Assembly: GCA_900708905.1 (NCBI GenBank)
Contig: CAADRB010000101.1
Span: 243,190 to 307,189 of the forward strand
Direction: 5' to 3'
Length of the DNA: 64,000 bases
From: Hymenolepis diminuta
Lineage: Eukaryota; Platyhelminthes; Cestoda; Cyclophyllidea; Hymenolepididae
Each line of letters opens with the position of its first letter. The first letter of the stretch is position 1. A program made the position numbers and the translations under genes. This document shows, in pieces, positions 1 to 13,265 of the stretch. Below the pieces are notes generated by a model. It searched no databases, was not told the origin of the DNA, and saw nothing but the letters and a program-made list of their open reading frames with translations.

Positions 1-438
1 TATTATATTGATAGGGTGTAATAAAGCGCAGCTTAATTAATCTACAGGTAGACAGTTTTCTCTGTATGTAACTGGCTTATCGAAATTGATACGTCCATAA
101 TAAGAGCAGAGAGAGCTCAGAGTTAAATATGCTACTTTGATCTACCGAGTATTAGGCTAAGCTAACAATCATACCAGCCTGTACGGATGTACTTTCCTGT
201 GCGCAATGTAACATGACTACAGAGAGTGGGTGAAACATCTTGAGGCTATTGGCTAGATCAAGGCATATGCTCATCTTCATATTTTTACTGGGTCAGACGA
301 CTGTGGTTATCCTGGCGAAATGGCCGCTTCCTCTCACCTTGTATACTTGTAATATTTCTAATTATTTATTCTTTAGTCTTTATCTTCACCTTCCACACAT
401 TTGCAGGCTTTATGCTCTTTTATATCAATTTTCCTTAT

Positions 439-558
439 CTATATGATGTTCCTTAGTAAAGAACTATTAAGACCACGCTCCTTATAATGTAAATAGACTT
501 CAACGGCATAGCTGGAATCCTCATCATCTGTCACCCTCAGCATTATCAACCACCAGAG
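439..558 (-). CDS. Candidate further cadherin exon
   Basis: The minus strand is open here and contains LRVTDDEDSSYAVEVYL, which resembles the early strand of a cadherin repeat (V-x-D-x-D-x-x motif). It lies where the next exon after 868-710 is expected, and an AG at 560-559 would allow a phase-0 join. The acceptor is purine-rich and therefore poor. The 3' end is unclear: a GT donor could follow position 477, otherwise the frame stops at 439. It could be chance or the edge of a different exon. Confidence 0.35.
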   Translation of the reverse strand, partial: LWWLIMLRVTDDEDSSYAVEVYLHYKERGLNSSLLRNII

Positions 559-709
559 CTATCTTTCCTTCTCACGTCTCCGAGCCCATAAGGACCATTA
601 GAATTGCATCACTCCCTACAGCTAATTATTGTGAGCTATAGCGAATGGCTAATATAATATCACAACTATTGAGATAAATAATGAAGACATAAAAAACGGA
701 TTAACTTAC

Positions 710-3700
710 CGAAGGATCTAGAACTGATGTCGAGAGTTCAGTTACAGAGTAATCGTAATGATTATCTGAAAACAATGGTAATCGATCATTTGAGGGAAGA
801 ATATTGATAGTGACCATGGCAGATGCTTCGCAGATACCGTCATTTACAGAAACAGTGTAATGCTGGTTCTATTGAAAAGATAATAAAAGGTAATTTGTAC
901 TCGCCATATTTCGGTATATATCAACCTGTAAATGAATGGCGGTTTCAAATGTGATTCTATTTATGATAAGTTTACTTTAGCTAAAATGCAGTTCTTTAAA
1001 CGATCTAAGACTTTATTAAAAAATGTATTTTACACGTCAATTCTTGGCGGTCTTTGTGCCGATCTTAGCGCGCACATATGAAAGATCAAGCACTGTATTT
1101 TTGCTAGAAAAGTTTATTATGATTTAGTAATGTGCTATTAATTTAGCACCTTTTTGAACACTTAACCTTCTAGAGATCCTTAAAAGGGTTATTTTTTAAC
1201 CATCTTGCATGCACTCCGCACTGATTCAAAGAATTAGAGCTCTGACATTCTTAACTTTTATCTCCCTTCTACCCATTGCGTAAGATTGGTTAACATGGCA
1301 GCATAACTTCCTTATCAATATTTAACTTAATTGTAAGAAGCTTATCTTAAATTCATCTTCCGTTTCAAAATGTAACTATCAGTATTCATGCTCTTATGCA
1401 AAGAATCCACCCAATTATTCTATTTGGTATATTAGAGTTCACCCATACCTGTTTTGTGGCTAACCCCAGGGGTCGAGCGACAATGATCATACCGGTTACA
1501 GAGTTAATCGCGAATTCATATTCTGTTCCAGTTAAAGTGTAGACAAGAATTGATGTGACATCCTCGTCTTCGGCCATGATCTGCCCAATCTCCTCACCCA
1601 CATCAGCCGTCTCCTTGACGTTAAACTCAATGGACGTGGAAGATATTCGTGGACATTTGTCGTTCTGATCCAGAAGATGTATTGTCAGTGGCAATTCACC
1701 TACAATATTGGGAAAAATTAATTGTTCCTGATAGATATATTCAGTTAAACAATTAGAATAATTGCCTTACCGGAGTTTGGTCGACCCTGATTGGCAACAA
1801 ATGAGGATGGAGAACTATCCTCAGCTTTGACCTTTAGCACGTAATTTTTCTTCATTTCGTAATCAAGCGGTGCTGTGCTGGTCTTAAGCAAACCATCTAT
1901 AATTACAAAATTTATCGCATCTGTGGTCCGCATGAGGGAATACTCCACCTAAACGAAAAAAGATGTGCAATGTTAAATGTATTGCTGCTGATCTCATCTA
2001 CTTACTCTCGGTTGTAAAATGGAACAAATAAATCGGGGTGGCCCAATTAACCAAGAAAATGAATCAGTTGGTCAACGGGGTCTGAATATAGTGGACTTGA
2101 TCCTTATATGAATCGGGAAGTCAAGTTATGAACTTTCTCTTTATGAAAATATGGACAACTCAATGGTCAAGATTTCAGTTAATATAAGGCCTGTGGTGTC
2201 CTGACATTCATCCTCCCCCGTTTCATACCTAATTGGATTTGTTTATCAATTCCTCTTACTCAGATGCTTTTCCATGTTTAAAACTTATAANNNNNNNNNN
2301 NNNNNNNNNNNNNNNNNNNNNNNNNNNNNNNNNNNNNNNNNNNNNNNNNNNNNNNNNNNNGGTGTAATACCTGACTGAAAGCAGAAGTCGGATCCATATC
2401 CACCGCAAACAATTTCAGAACAATCATTCCAGCTGGAACATTTTCTGGTAGTTCTACTTCTGACAGACTAGACTGATCGATAAACTGGGGTACCATATCG
2501 TTGACATCCTCCAATTGGAAAGTTTTGACTGAGTCTGAGCAAATATCACCCCAGACTGGATGTGTCGGCTGCTGACAAGTTCGAATCCTTACCGTGTATT
2601 TATTCAATCGCTGATAGAGGAAGTTTGACCCCGAATAGAGGGTCAGTGTCGGACGGTTGTCGGTGGAATAGATGATCTCGGTGGTGAATGGGGGAGGACT
2701 GTTTACCCAACCGGTCTGTTCAAAGGCTCCTGGTACGTGGGTAATAGAATATTCATAGCTGGCGCCTGGCCATGGGGTAGCACTCACTCGGATCAAGGCC
2801 ATATTGCTGGAGTTTTCCATAAACTTCTCAGCTCTAAAAAATGGAATCGGATGTGACCAGGCAAGCTGATTTGTGCTCTATTAAAATGAATGGAATATAT
2901 AAAAGGAAATTTCATCTTTGGTGGTGCTCTTTTCTAAACATCTAGTGGCCCTAGTTCTTATTCTCTTCAACAGTTTAGAAACGATAATATTTGCAAGTCA
3001 CACAGACCGAGTAAACCCAGCAACAGCATAAGTTTGAAGAAGCCGACTAGCAGATCTCAAAGCCACGTAGTTTTGATCAATTTCCACAGTTTGCTTCTAA
3101 GTCGTCATTACCTTAATCGGTATGCAAGCGCAAAGCTAGCCTTACAAAAGTGAAGAAGAGCTTAAATTTATAAAAACCCTAATTTTCATCATAAATTAAT
3201 CAAATTGAACTGAAACTCAGTACAATGGGAATACCAGTTTCCGCTAATTCAAACCAAATTAATAAAGAAATCATACGCGAGTTCAAATTTAAGAACAGGA
3301 GGAAGAAGACTGGGCTCCGAATTAGTCACTATAGTCACCGTGGCGACTTGCCATGTCCTCGTGGTTCCCGTTAAAGGCACGGGGTTTCTTGCGGTAACAC
3401 CAAAGGTGTATGTCTCCTACAAGTGTAAACAAAACGAGCCTCATTGAATCAAGTGTATGCTCATGTTTCTGCTAATCATTTATACTTGCGTTAACAAGAG
3501 TTCCAGTGACTTTTATCTCACCGGTTGCTTTATCAATTGAGAAGAGTATAGGGTCAGGAGGATTGAATTCGTAGATAACTTCAGCATTCTGAGTACCTTG
3601 TTGATCGAGATCAACAGCAACTATATGAAGAATCGAACTTGAAGGATATTGGCTGAAATCGTGGTTCCGCTGCACAAACGCCGTATAACTTTCAGGATCA

Positions 3701-6700
3701 AACTGAGGAGGGTAGTTGTTGATATCTTCTATCTCCAATCGAAAATTGCAGAGGGACCTCAATTGCGGTACACCTGCAAATATTATGTTAAATGACGCAA
3801 CTACTTTTAAATATAAAGTAGCCACTCTTAAACACACCCCAATCATAAACTGCTACTGTAAAGAAAAGCTGATCGGGCAAAACACCTCCGAACTGATCAG
3901 CGTTTCGAAGCAATGCCTTTGTATTAGTAATAGATCCAGTTTTTGAATCGATTGTGAGATAGAGACTAGGTTTTGCGAACACTGTATTGCCGATCAACTC
4001 GTATCGAAGATGGATGGCTGCTAGGTCTGGGTCATCGGAATCTGTTGCTGTAACCTATTAAGGTAAATAAATACAATATATTACTAGTGTTTTTATGGAG
4101 TATCATAAGAAGAAGGCCCATACTTTCCCAACATCTGTTCCAGCTGGAGCCAACTCTTGAAGTGTCATACTGATTGGACATTCCGTAAAAGTCGGTGCGG
4201 CAAGATTTAGATCTACCACTTCCACATTAATCGACATTGTCTCACTCTCCAAAGTAATTCCTTGAGCAGGGCAGCCTGGACATGATCCCAGATCTGTGGC
4301 TCGGACAGGCAGAGTATAATTACCGAGATCAGGCTCTCGACTCAACAAGATCTTTCCTGTCTGGCCTTCAATTTTAAAAGGACCGACTTCGGCAACTGGT
4401 CTCATGGTTACTGAAATGCAAATAAGAAGACTACTCAAGTTCCCATTTAAATTATATACCCACATACCTAGACCTGTCATCTCTTACCGATGTCTACAAA
4501 GAAGAAATTTACTGTTCCTCCATCTCGATCTGTGGCAGCAACTTGAGCAAACGGGTGGAAGCTGTGGTTATGTTGACGATAGATTCTAAATGATCCAAGC
4601 GGTAAAATGACTGGGGAATTGACATTAGCGTTTTGGATCATGACACGTATCACTGTCCCAGCACTGGATGTTTTATCAGAGGCCACCAACTCGAATTCAT
4701 AGAATGGGCGACCAATGGGGAGCATATCAAAGTTCAGATATCTGTATAAATGTGGAAAAAAGTGTTTAGAACCTTTGATTAATGAAAAAATATTGAAAAA
4801 AGGGAGTAGCAATTAACGAACGCGGCGGTAATAATTTGAGCTGAGCCTGCCGAGGTTGCAGCGACACGAAAATTCGTAGCGTCTGTGCCTTTGAGTTCGA
4901 ACTTATACACTCGGTTAGCTTGATCTGTATCTCTATCTCCAGGAGTGACTAAAATTGGTCGAAGACAATGTCATCAAGCTTGTAGAAATGCTTATTGAAT
5001 AAGAATGAAAAGATTCCAATCTAAACCTGACCCACTTACACTAGTAAGTTAATGACAGGAATAGATAAGACCGGCCATTATTGCCAATCAGAAATCATGA
5101 ATCATCACATAGACTAATCTGTTTGCTCTCGAACCTTCCTGAACAATCGTGCTATTCTTGGTATAGATGTAAACTGGTATACTCAAGCTAATTGATCCCT
5201 GATTTAACCACGTAGGTAGTGCAATACTAAGAGATAATTAAACTCATTTATTTATTTGATTAAAACTACATATCGGCAGTCCAGTTACGGATTTACTAAC
5301 CGTCATTAAATGAGACGACTCCAATAGTAAATACTACAAAGCTATCACATATTTACATTTTACTGCAATTCAAACTCTGAAAATTGCCTAAAACTCTGTC
5401 TGGACCTCCCAAATAATGTCTCCATTGATCTCGATAACCTGCTTTGCGCACTTCCTCACGATTGCAACTTGGTAGAATGTAGTACGATGTGGTTTAGCTA
5501 ATAGGCGTTCTATGTGGGTATGCTGGATTTTGTGTGCGATTTCCGATATGTTACACCTACCATAGGTAAGCTTTCGATATTATAATACTATGCTGAAATA
5601 TTAACGGTAATTATTTTTAGGCAACAGCTAAAATGCCACTGGCTGCTGGATTCAACCACAAAACTTAGTAGAATGGTAAATCTCAGGGTTTTCAGAAATG
5701 AAAAACAAATATATTAATGCTTTAGAACACAATGGATCAGAAAGAATTGAGTTAACATACCTTCAAGAACGACAGTTCCTATTAGAACGGTCTCGAGGAT
5801 AAGTTCAGTTTGATATTCAGCCAACTCGAAATAGGGAGGATTGTCATCCAAATCGACAATATTGACCACCATCTTTCGAGAAAGTAAATAGAAATGAAAA
5901 TCTTAAATAAATATTAACGAATACTTACTTGACAGATTTGCATCTTTAATAATGGGAGCTGTGCTGTCACTCAAACTATTTGAATTTGGTGGTTTTCAGC
6001 TGTGTACCTTCTCCTACTATCATACAATTCCGGACTGAATCAATAAATGCGGAATGCAAGCCTTCTGTCAAGGCGAAAATGAAAGTATGCAGATTTTTAA
6101 ATAATTTTTTTCCTTGACAATATTAGCATTCACTCTACATTTTTTTCCCTTTTTATTAAAATAATGTTTGGCCATGAAATTGTTTTTCCGAACTAACAAA
6201 TAAATAATCTAGTTCTGCTGAAGCAACTGAATATTGCTCGATAAAGCTCTAACATATTTAATTTTGACTTTTCTTCCCTACCGCTGTCTTTATTTGTTAA
6301 CCGAAACTAGACTACCTTCGCTCTAGAAAACTGGCTGGAAGTGGTTCTATTAAATTCTGTCTAAATGAATTTAGGATAAGAAGGCGCCAGTTTCAATTCT
6401 AACTGAATAATATTCATTCCTTTCGAGGATGAAATCTTCAAAGTTCCCCCTCCTTTCCCATTCGCTAACTGTTATATTGGATGTTACACACCGCTTTGTC
6501 TTTACTATGAACCTTCCGATCAAAAAGACTTAATTAATTAATTTAAATCTCTATTATGCTTTTACGATCTGCAAGCCCATATTCCAGCGAGGAAGAAGGA
6601 AAGTACAAGTTCTCGTTGATACAGCGAAAGCTTTACTCTGACTCAATTCAATCTATGCATAGTATGACATAATTCATATTGATTCATTTAAACAACTTAA

Positions 6701-9700
6701 GAGTTAATTGTTATTTCCATAATAAAGGGAAGAAAATGTAATATTGATTTTGCCAAGGGAATACTAAATGGTTTAAATCCATTTAAGAAATGATCCTTTG
6801 ATTAAGATGTGTCAAGACGTTTGTGATATTTTCAATTTACCGTGACTTAACATTATCAAAAAATTAGCCGTTAGGAATAAACAAAAATGCGCAAATTTAC
6901 TCAAAAATACCGAAGGCTAACAAAACAACCTCGAAATGACAAAAAATCTCAATAATTAGTTGAAGCCTAACGTACCAATGCTGTTGCCGAATAAGCCTTC
7001 GCTATGTGACCTTCGATAAGATAACTCCAGGAGTGATCAAGAATTGTCTCGTAGTCGTAGTAATTCTTGACGATGATTTTACCATCTCCATCATTATCGA
7101 TCCTCACCGGCTCTTTAGCCGGATCTGGTCGACGTAGCACGTTGAAAGTGACTTGCTGGTTGAGACCGTTCAATGAACGTGCGGGTATGTATCCCACCCT
7201 AGTTAAGAAGAATATAATAGTTTAAAGGTATATAGAATCGAAAATTTAGACTATTAAATACTTTCTATCTTCTCACCTACATATTCACTTTCCATTCTTT
7301 CCATTAATAAAGATACTTCTTGTGTTTGGTATGTAGGCAAAGATAATGAAATTGCTTTACTAGCTTTATGCCAACAATTATTACTTGTGCTGTATTGAGT
7401 TTTAAGTTGAATTAATAAATAGGTAGGTAGATAAATAATTAAAAGTTAATCTTAATTATGCTTTCAGAGCAGTGATTCCAGTAAAGTAGTCAGCAACTCT
7501 TGAGCAGTATGGTAACTTTAATTTAAGAAAAAACGCCTACAAAGTTTCTGGTGCAAGTTCTTCTGAGATATTGACTTGGAAGATGGGCAGTGGAAACTGG
7601 ACAGGTTGAAAAGCAGTGTATACCAATAAGAGCATGTCAGCAAAACTGGTTTCTGGTACGGCAGCATTTAGATCCACCACTCGGATACTTAATCGATAGA
7701 CGTGATTGGTGGGGAATGGATCGTCTCCAACGGTGGTGATTACTCCCTAAGATGAAATAAGCTTAATATGTATTGACCAATGTTTATAAAAATAAGTACG
7801 AATTAAAAATACTAGTTAGGCAGAAGGATACATATTCTTCAAAATTATATTTATCAAATAGAAAAGATAGAAATTTTAGCCATGAAAGCATATTTTCATG
7901 GAAATCCATTTGTAAATAGTGCCCCCATTCATAATATATTCTTGGGTGTTTCAGAGTGTTAGGTTCGGATAGAGCTTAATTTCACATTTTCAGCTGCTAG
8001 TAGAAAGTCCTTAAAAATTGATCATTCAAATATATGACCAACACAAGATTCGAAAGTAAACCACAATTTGACTAAGTTTGTGGAAATGGGGCCAAGAAAA
8101 CATGGATCTTGGACGGAAAGAGCTTTTCAAATCAAAATCAAAACGTAGAATTCTGAATAGTTATATGCAAGTGCAAAAACCAATCTCTAATATTTGCTAG
8201 AAGTAGGAGTAATTCTGGAAGTTTTGCACACTTTTTCCTTAACATTTGTTTTTATCTAAAATGTTAATATTTGTGTCAAAGATAAAGGGTGAACAAGGAG
8301 ACATAAAAATGTCAATATGTTATTAATTTAGAAAGGATAATTCAATTGGAAAATTTCAAAACTGAAATATAACGAGTTCTCAAGAATTTAGGCTGCGCTA
8401 CTTTGTCCCTTAGATCTTCTTGTTTCAAGACATTGATTGTAATTAAGTACAGTTGAAACTTATTTTGAAGCTGTTGAATGAAAATTAATGAAGTTTATAA
8501 TAGTATTCATAACGGTAAATTGTGTTCCTTTCCGCATACTTCAGTAGCGCATTTCGGAAGCCAAAATGCATACTTCTAGAACTCTGCCAGATTGAATGAT
8601 TGTGTAGTGATGCCGATCTCATCTTCAGAGTTACGGAGCAATTAGTTATCATCGGCTAAGATTTGCAAATTAATACAAATCTTATTATCCTGATGATGAT
8701 GAGAGGAATTTCTGAGTCGTTAAAGCATCAAAAATCACATTAGAATACAACAGCCCTCCATAAATGAGGGGACCAAGAATAAGGGTTGAACACAGGTGCC
8801 CTGGAAAAATGTAGAGAAATGAGTAGGAAATTAGGAATCATAAGAGAAGAAAATAAGCGTCAGCGCTGAGTGAGCAGAATCCTGGTTGTAATAACTAGGA
8901 CATATTAAGACACGCTGAGAGGATTGACTAATTTTTCGTAGTATGTTCAGCAGATGAGCAATAAGTAAACAAGTGTCATCTGACAATTAGGACAGCTCAG
9001 AGTTATGTAGTAACAGTATATAATGCCATACCATCTTTATCTGATCTGGACAGGACTTAGAATACATTCCCCTACATTCATTCTCATTAAGTCTTCTTAT
9101 CAGGTATTATAGAGATTCCATAGATTAGCTGGAGCATACATGTTTTGATTGACGTAAAAGTAATATACATTTACGTGTAAATGGATTTATGTCTAATTTC
9201 AAAGCTAATTAAATTAAAGTCGATATGTTTATTAGACATTATTGCTTCAATGAACTTAGAATTGAAAATAATATCAATAAGAAAATATTTGCACCTGAGT
9301 AATATTCATAAGAAATAAATATAAATAAATACATCTGACTATTTATCTCTGCCTTAATTATAATAAATTATCAAACTTCAGAGCTGAATAATAATATAAT
9401 TTCTTAAATGATCCGTTACTTAGTAGTTGATATGTATATTGATAGTTCGCTAATAACAAGTGTTTCTCACGAACATGTTGAGATAAAATTTGAAATATTT
9501 CAGTGAACATCCTTTAATTCAATACGATAAGTTGAAAGATCACACGTGTTCGTCTTGACTACAAAACCGATTCTTCTGTCTTTTATGCCAAGAGATGACT
9601 TATGTGCTATATGCAGTTATTTGTCAAGCACAAAACCGTTAAGAAAACGAAGGATGAAGTTGGAAAGGTAAGACCGTAAATTTTGATTGAGATCTTCTTG

Positions 9701-12263
9701 GCGTAAGATATTTGAAGGCATTAAGTTCCATTCAAGCTTAATTTTAAGGACTGATAGATGAAAAATTTAACGCAATATTTTCTATTTCAAGAATTAATGC
9801 GTACATTTACATGTATTTTCGCGGACGCTTATTTAAATGCAATCTAATTAATTTAATATAGATGACAATGCATATCTCAAGATGCATGAGTTGGGTAGTG
9901 TAATGTATTGGATAATATGTACAAGAACCAGAAGACCCTGGAGAGAGCACATCATCTCTAGATCATATCTTAGTATATTGTGGCAACTCATCAGGTAGAC
10001 AAACTAGATACATTTGAAAACAGGGGAGGTCAATCATATTCAAGTCACCGTGCCTCAATGGGAGTCTATCGTGTGGTTCGATACTAATAGTCCGGATACC
10101 ACAGATATTATTCCCAAATTCCGTCTTCATTGTTACTGGGACTTAGTTGACTTAAGTTAAGATTTTCACAGAGGTTTTTATTTCTTTTATGGGAAAAGGT
10201 AGAGTTTCCCAATATTCACTTTAATGAATAAAAAGAATAAGGTATTCTGCGTGGACGTTAGGCAGCACACACGTATTCTTCGTTGTAATGTCTTCAATAG
10301 TCGTTTTCTTTCAGAGGGATCAAATTATTACAAATACCTCAATATCGCAGAGTGAAAGATGAAAGCTTCACAAATATAGCTAGACCAGGGTACAATCTCA
10401 CTCTTTAAATTGCACTGTTTTATTTGGTTTTGGAATGCATTTAATCATAATAATCAAGTTCACGTCTGCCAAGTCAGAGATCATGAAATCAATGTTCATT
10501 CGCGACTGACCAGTGAAGTGGGCAACCAACCGCCTTGGTTAATTTTGGTCAACAAAAAGGCGGTCGAGAAGCTCCAACATGATTTCCCTCTTCCCTGACT
10601 CCTAATGAACTTGAGGATTTAATGTGACACTGCAGCATCTGATAGTTTAATTTTCCGAATTGGTCTGTTCAGATGGCAAAAAGACAAAAAGTCAGAATAT
10701 TAATAATCTTTGTTATAACACGCAAGTCTCAGCGAACATCTGAAATACTTCATACTAACCATTTAAACTCAAGAGAAGTCACTATATCTGCAAAACTACA
10801 TTGAATCGGCAATAGAAGATATGCAGATATGGCAAAAATGGAATGATTTGAGAAATTAAACAAAAAGAAATAATTTAACGTGTGCAGTCTTTAATTTTTG
10901 CTGCAAGCATGCACACACGCACACACACGGGGTGATTAAGTGGTGCAAATAGCGGCTTTTAAGAATAATTAAGGAGCCGCTTGCGTGCGAATCGCAGAAA
11001 AAGTAGTGCTGTGAGTACTGTGAACTCACGCCAACTTATCTTGGCGTGTGGACATGATATTCTGACACTTGAATTAATCCTTTTCGTGACATTCTTAAGG
11101 TGATAATTAAAGGTAGGTTTAATGGGGCTAAACTTGAAGACACTTCCGTTAGTTATTCTAATTTTTTATCAAAAAAAACAAGGACAGAGATGAAATTCCT
11201 AGTAGTAAAATACAGCGCTATTTACAAAACAAAACTATTAAAATAGATAATTTAATAATTTTAATAAATAAGTCGATTAAAAATCTAATACTTATAATTA
11301 CATAGCCTTATTTTCGTCATAATAACTGCTGAATTTAGTAAATAATATATCAGCTCTCCGATTGAACATTTAGGGTAATTTTCACTTCCTTAATTCCCCA
11401 TATATTAATGGAAAGGAATGCAGATATGATAAAAATAACTTTTTATATAGTTGAATATACTATTTAAATTTATTTTAAGGTATAAGGCTTAAATTTAAGG
11501 AAATAAAAAAAATTTAATAAATAAGAACTAACTTTAAAATTTATAAATTATTACATATTTTAAATAGATATTCATGTATTGAAAAATACAATAAAAAATA
11601 ATAAAAGTGAACGTTGGAATAAATTCTTACAGAAGTTGGAGAAATGAAAAACCTTTTCGTAACAGACGATTCCAAACCAGGAGACCATCTAAATTCTAAG
11701 ATAGCATTAGCATCCGCATCCGTTGCTTGAGCTTGAAAAACACGTGTTCCGGGAGGTGTTTTAGATTCCCCATTAAGAACAGCCTTTGCGATTGATTCAG
11801 GGTAATCTGTCCAAAAGGGAATAAAAACTGGGCGCTCATCATTAACATCAATTACTTTGACATTTACACAAACATCCTTGACCACTGATGTACCTGATAA
11901 TAAAAATTTACGTTATTACTCACACTGATCAAACCGGGATCGAAAGTTTACCATCCAAGAAAACTTACGTAGAAAATTTGATGCTGAGAACGCTTTAATA
12001 AAGATTGAATGTGATTGTTGCTTTTCAAAATCAAATGGATTATGACTTTTAATACGAATCTGGCATGATTTAGAGGATAAGTATACGGGATTATTTGGTT
12101 CGCTGTTGATAATTGAACATCTGGGGTCTGTTATCTTAAGGAAATTCTTCAGATGCAACAGAACCCCATGACTAGTTTCAGGAACGTAAACAGAAACATC
12201 TGTTTTATCACTCGACAAGGCAAAAGCTATTCCGAAAAGAAGTATATATACATATTTGTACAT
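710..12263 (-). CDS. Large cadherin-repeat adhesion protein, 5' part (15 exons, continues past left edge)
   Basis: Extracellular calcium-dependent adhesion protein. Exons read from high to low: 12263-11969, 11893-11631, 7746-7541, 7198-6976, 5872-5761, 4948-4822, 4741-4488, 4410-4124, 4054-3838, 3773-3490, 3416-3277, 2833-2371, 1948-1771, 1699-1449, 868-710. Phase matches at every join and gives 1153 residues. Residues 1-17 are a hydrophobic signal peptide. Cadherin inter-repeat linkers recur: DVNDERP (114-120), VDLDDNPP (335-342), DINNYPP (678-684), DVNDMVP (912-918), DQNDKCP (1027-1033). I estimate about ten repeats. Some linkers are degenerate (NANVNSP at 446-452, VDLNLAAP at 559-566). No transmembrane segment is reached, so the C-terminal half lies outside the window. 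Every junction is GT-AG except the exit of the tenth exon, which fits a GC donor. The 70-N gap falls inside the intron between the twelfth and thirteenth exons. The orthology class (Fat, Dachsous, CDH23 or flatworm-specific) is not decidable here. Confidence 0.9.
2291..2360. other. Assembly gap (70 N) inside cadherin intron
   Basis: A run of unknown bases. The flanking exons (2833-2371 and 1948-1771) join in phase 0 and read across the cadherin fold (AFSQ then VEYSL). No coding sequence therefore seems to be missing in the gap. Confidence 0.95.
7747..11630 (-). other. 3.9-kb cadherin intron
   Basis: AT-rich intron between the second and third cadherin exons. The two exons join as FFISPTS then GVITTVGDD, a normal cadherin strand-turn-strand, so no exon seems to be missing. 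It contains a short CA-type microsatellite near 10907-10930 and a faint retrotransposon-like coding scrap near 9930-10010. I see nothing else in it. Confidence 0.75.
10907..10930. repeat. CA-rich microsatellite
   Basis: A short, imperfect run of CA dinucleotides interrupted by CG steps, lying in the large cadherin intron. Confidence 0.6.
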
Positions 12264-13265
12264 ATTATCAGTTTAATTTCTTGCCATTTCAAAAAACCTT
12301 GACCTTGAAAATCATAAAGTACTTATGAAATATTAAAATATAATTTTATTTATCACAAATAAGATCAAAATTAAATTTTTGTTGCTAATAATTGTTTATT
12401 TTTAAAATCAAAGAAAGTTGTCCTCTTAGCTAAAAATTGTAAAGATTTTACTGATGGGCGTTTGCGTGCATGATCACCTCTAACTTTTATTATTTCAATT
12501 ATAAGACATTGTCCCAGTGATTGAATAGTGAGGCCATCGATCGTATCAAGGATTTGGGTTGAACGGAAGTGTGTAGATTTTAAGTTTCATACATTCATTT
12601 GAGTATGCATCGGAAGTCAGCGATTACCTTTCCTGCATTTTGATGTACACATACTTAGATTTGGCCGCGTTTTTTTTGAGAGTTGTATTCACATATGCAT
12701 TTTTTAAAATTAATTATTCCGCTGAGTAAGAACAGTAATAAGGCTTACATCAAATAACCTGATTTGGAGATGGGTTGCATGTCGTATATCTTCTTTCCAA
12801 AATTGTTATACCAACTGCTTATCAATATTTTATACACACACGCAAGTGAAATTGTTCAATGTTTGGTCTTATTAAACAAAAGAGACCATTATTATCATCC
12901 GGTAACAAATCGTGTAGATATTATCTTCCCCAATCTGTTTTGCCGATATATTGTAACGTTATTATATTCTTCTATATGTTCAAGTATTAATGAGATCAAA
13001 GAGTACTTCTTTTGACGAAAACTAATAAATCCGCATATGTCTAATCGGAATGGATTAAATCAGAATTATTTCAACAAAGAATATCAGTTAATTCTTTGCA
13101 AAAATAAAAAAATTAGATTGGTTTAATGATCTTTAAAATAGGAAAGCAATGTGCACAATACCATTCGTTATAATATTTCAATAATACTTTTTGAAATATA
13201 CTGTCAACCCATCTGCACACCAACTGTAATTTAGCCTTGTGCGGTTCATTTTCCAAATTCATTCA
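12264..13265. promoter_or_regulatory. Head-to-head intergenic region, cadherin / SAP18
   Basis: About 1 kb of AT-rich DNA separates the divergent start codons of the cadherin (12263, minus) and SAP18 (13266, plus). It must hold both promoters unless either gene has distant 5' UTR exons. I recognise no specific element and no coding segment here. Confidence 0.5.

Noticed and set aside
240..446. 68-codon plus-strand open frame with hydrophobic residues
   Set aside because: T-rich chance frame, opposite to the cadherin gene and without a start context or similarity.
9930..10010. Scrap SLDHILVYC resembling the C-terminal Cys/His region of non-LTR reverse transcriptase products
   Set aside because: Only one Cys and the DHIL pattern are present, with a stop just upstream. 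Too little to call an element.
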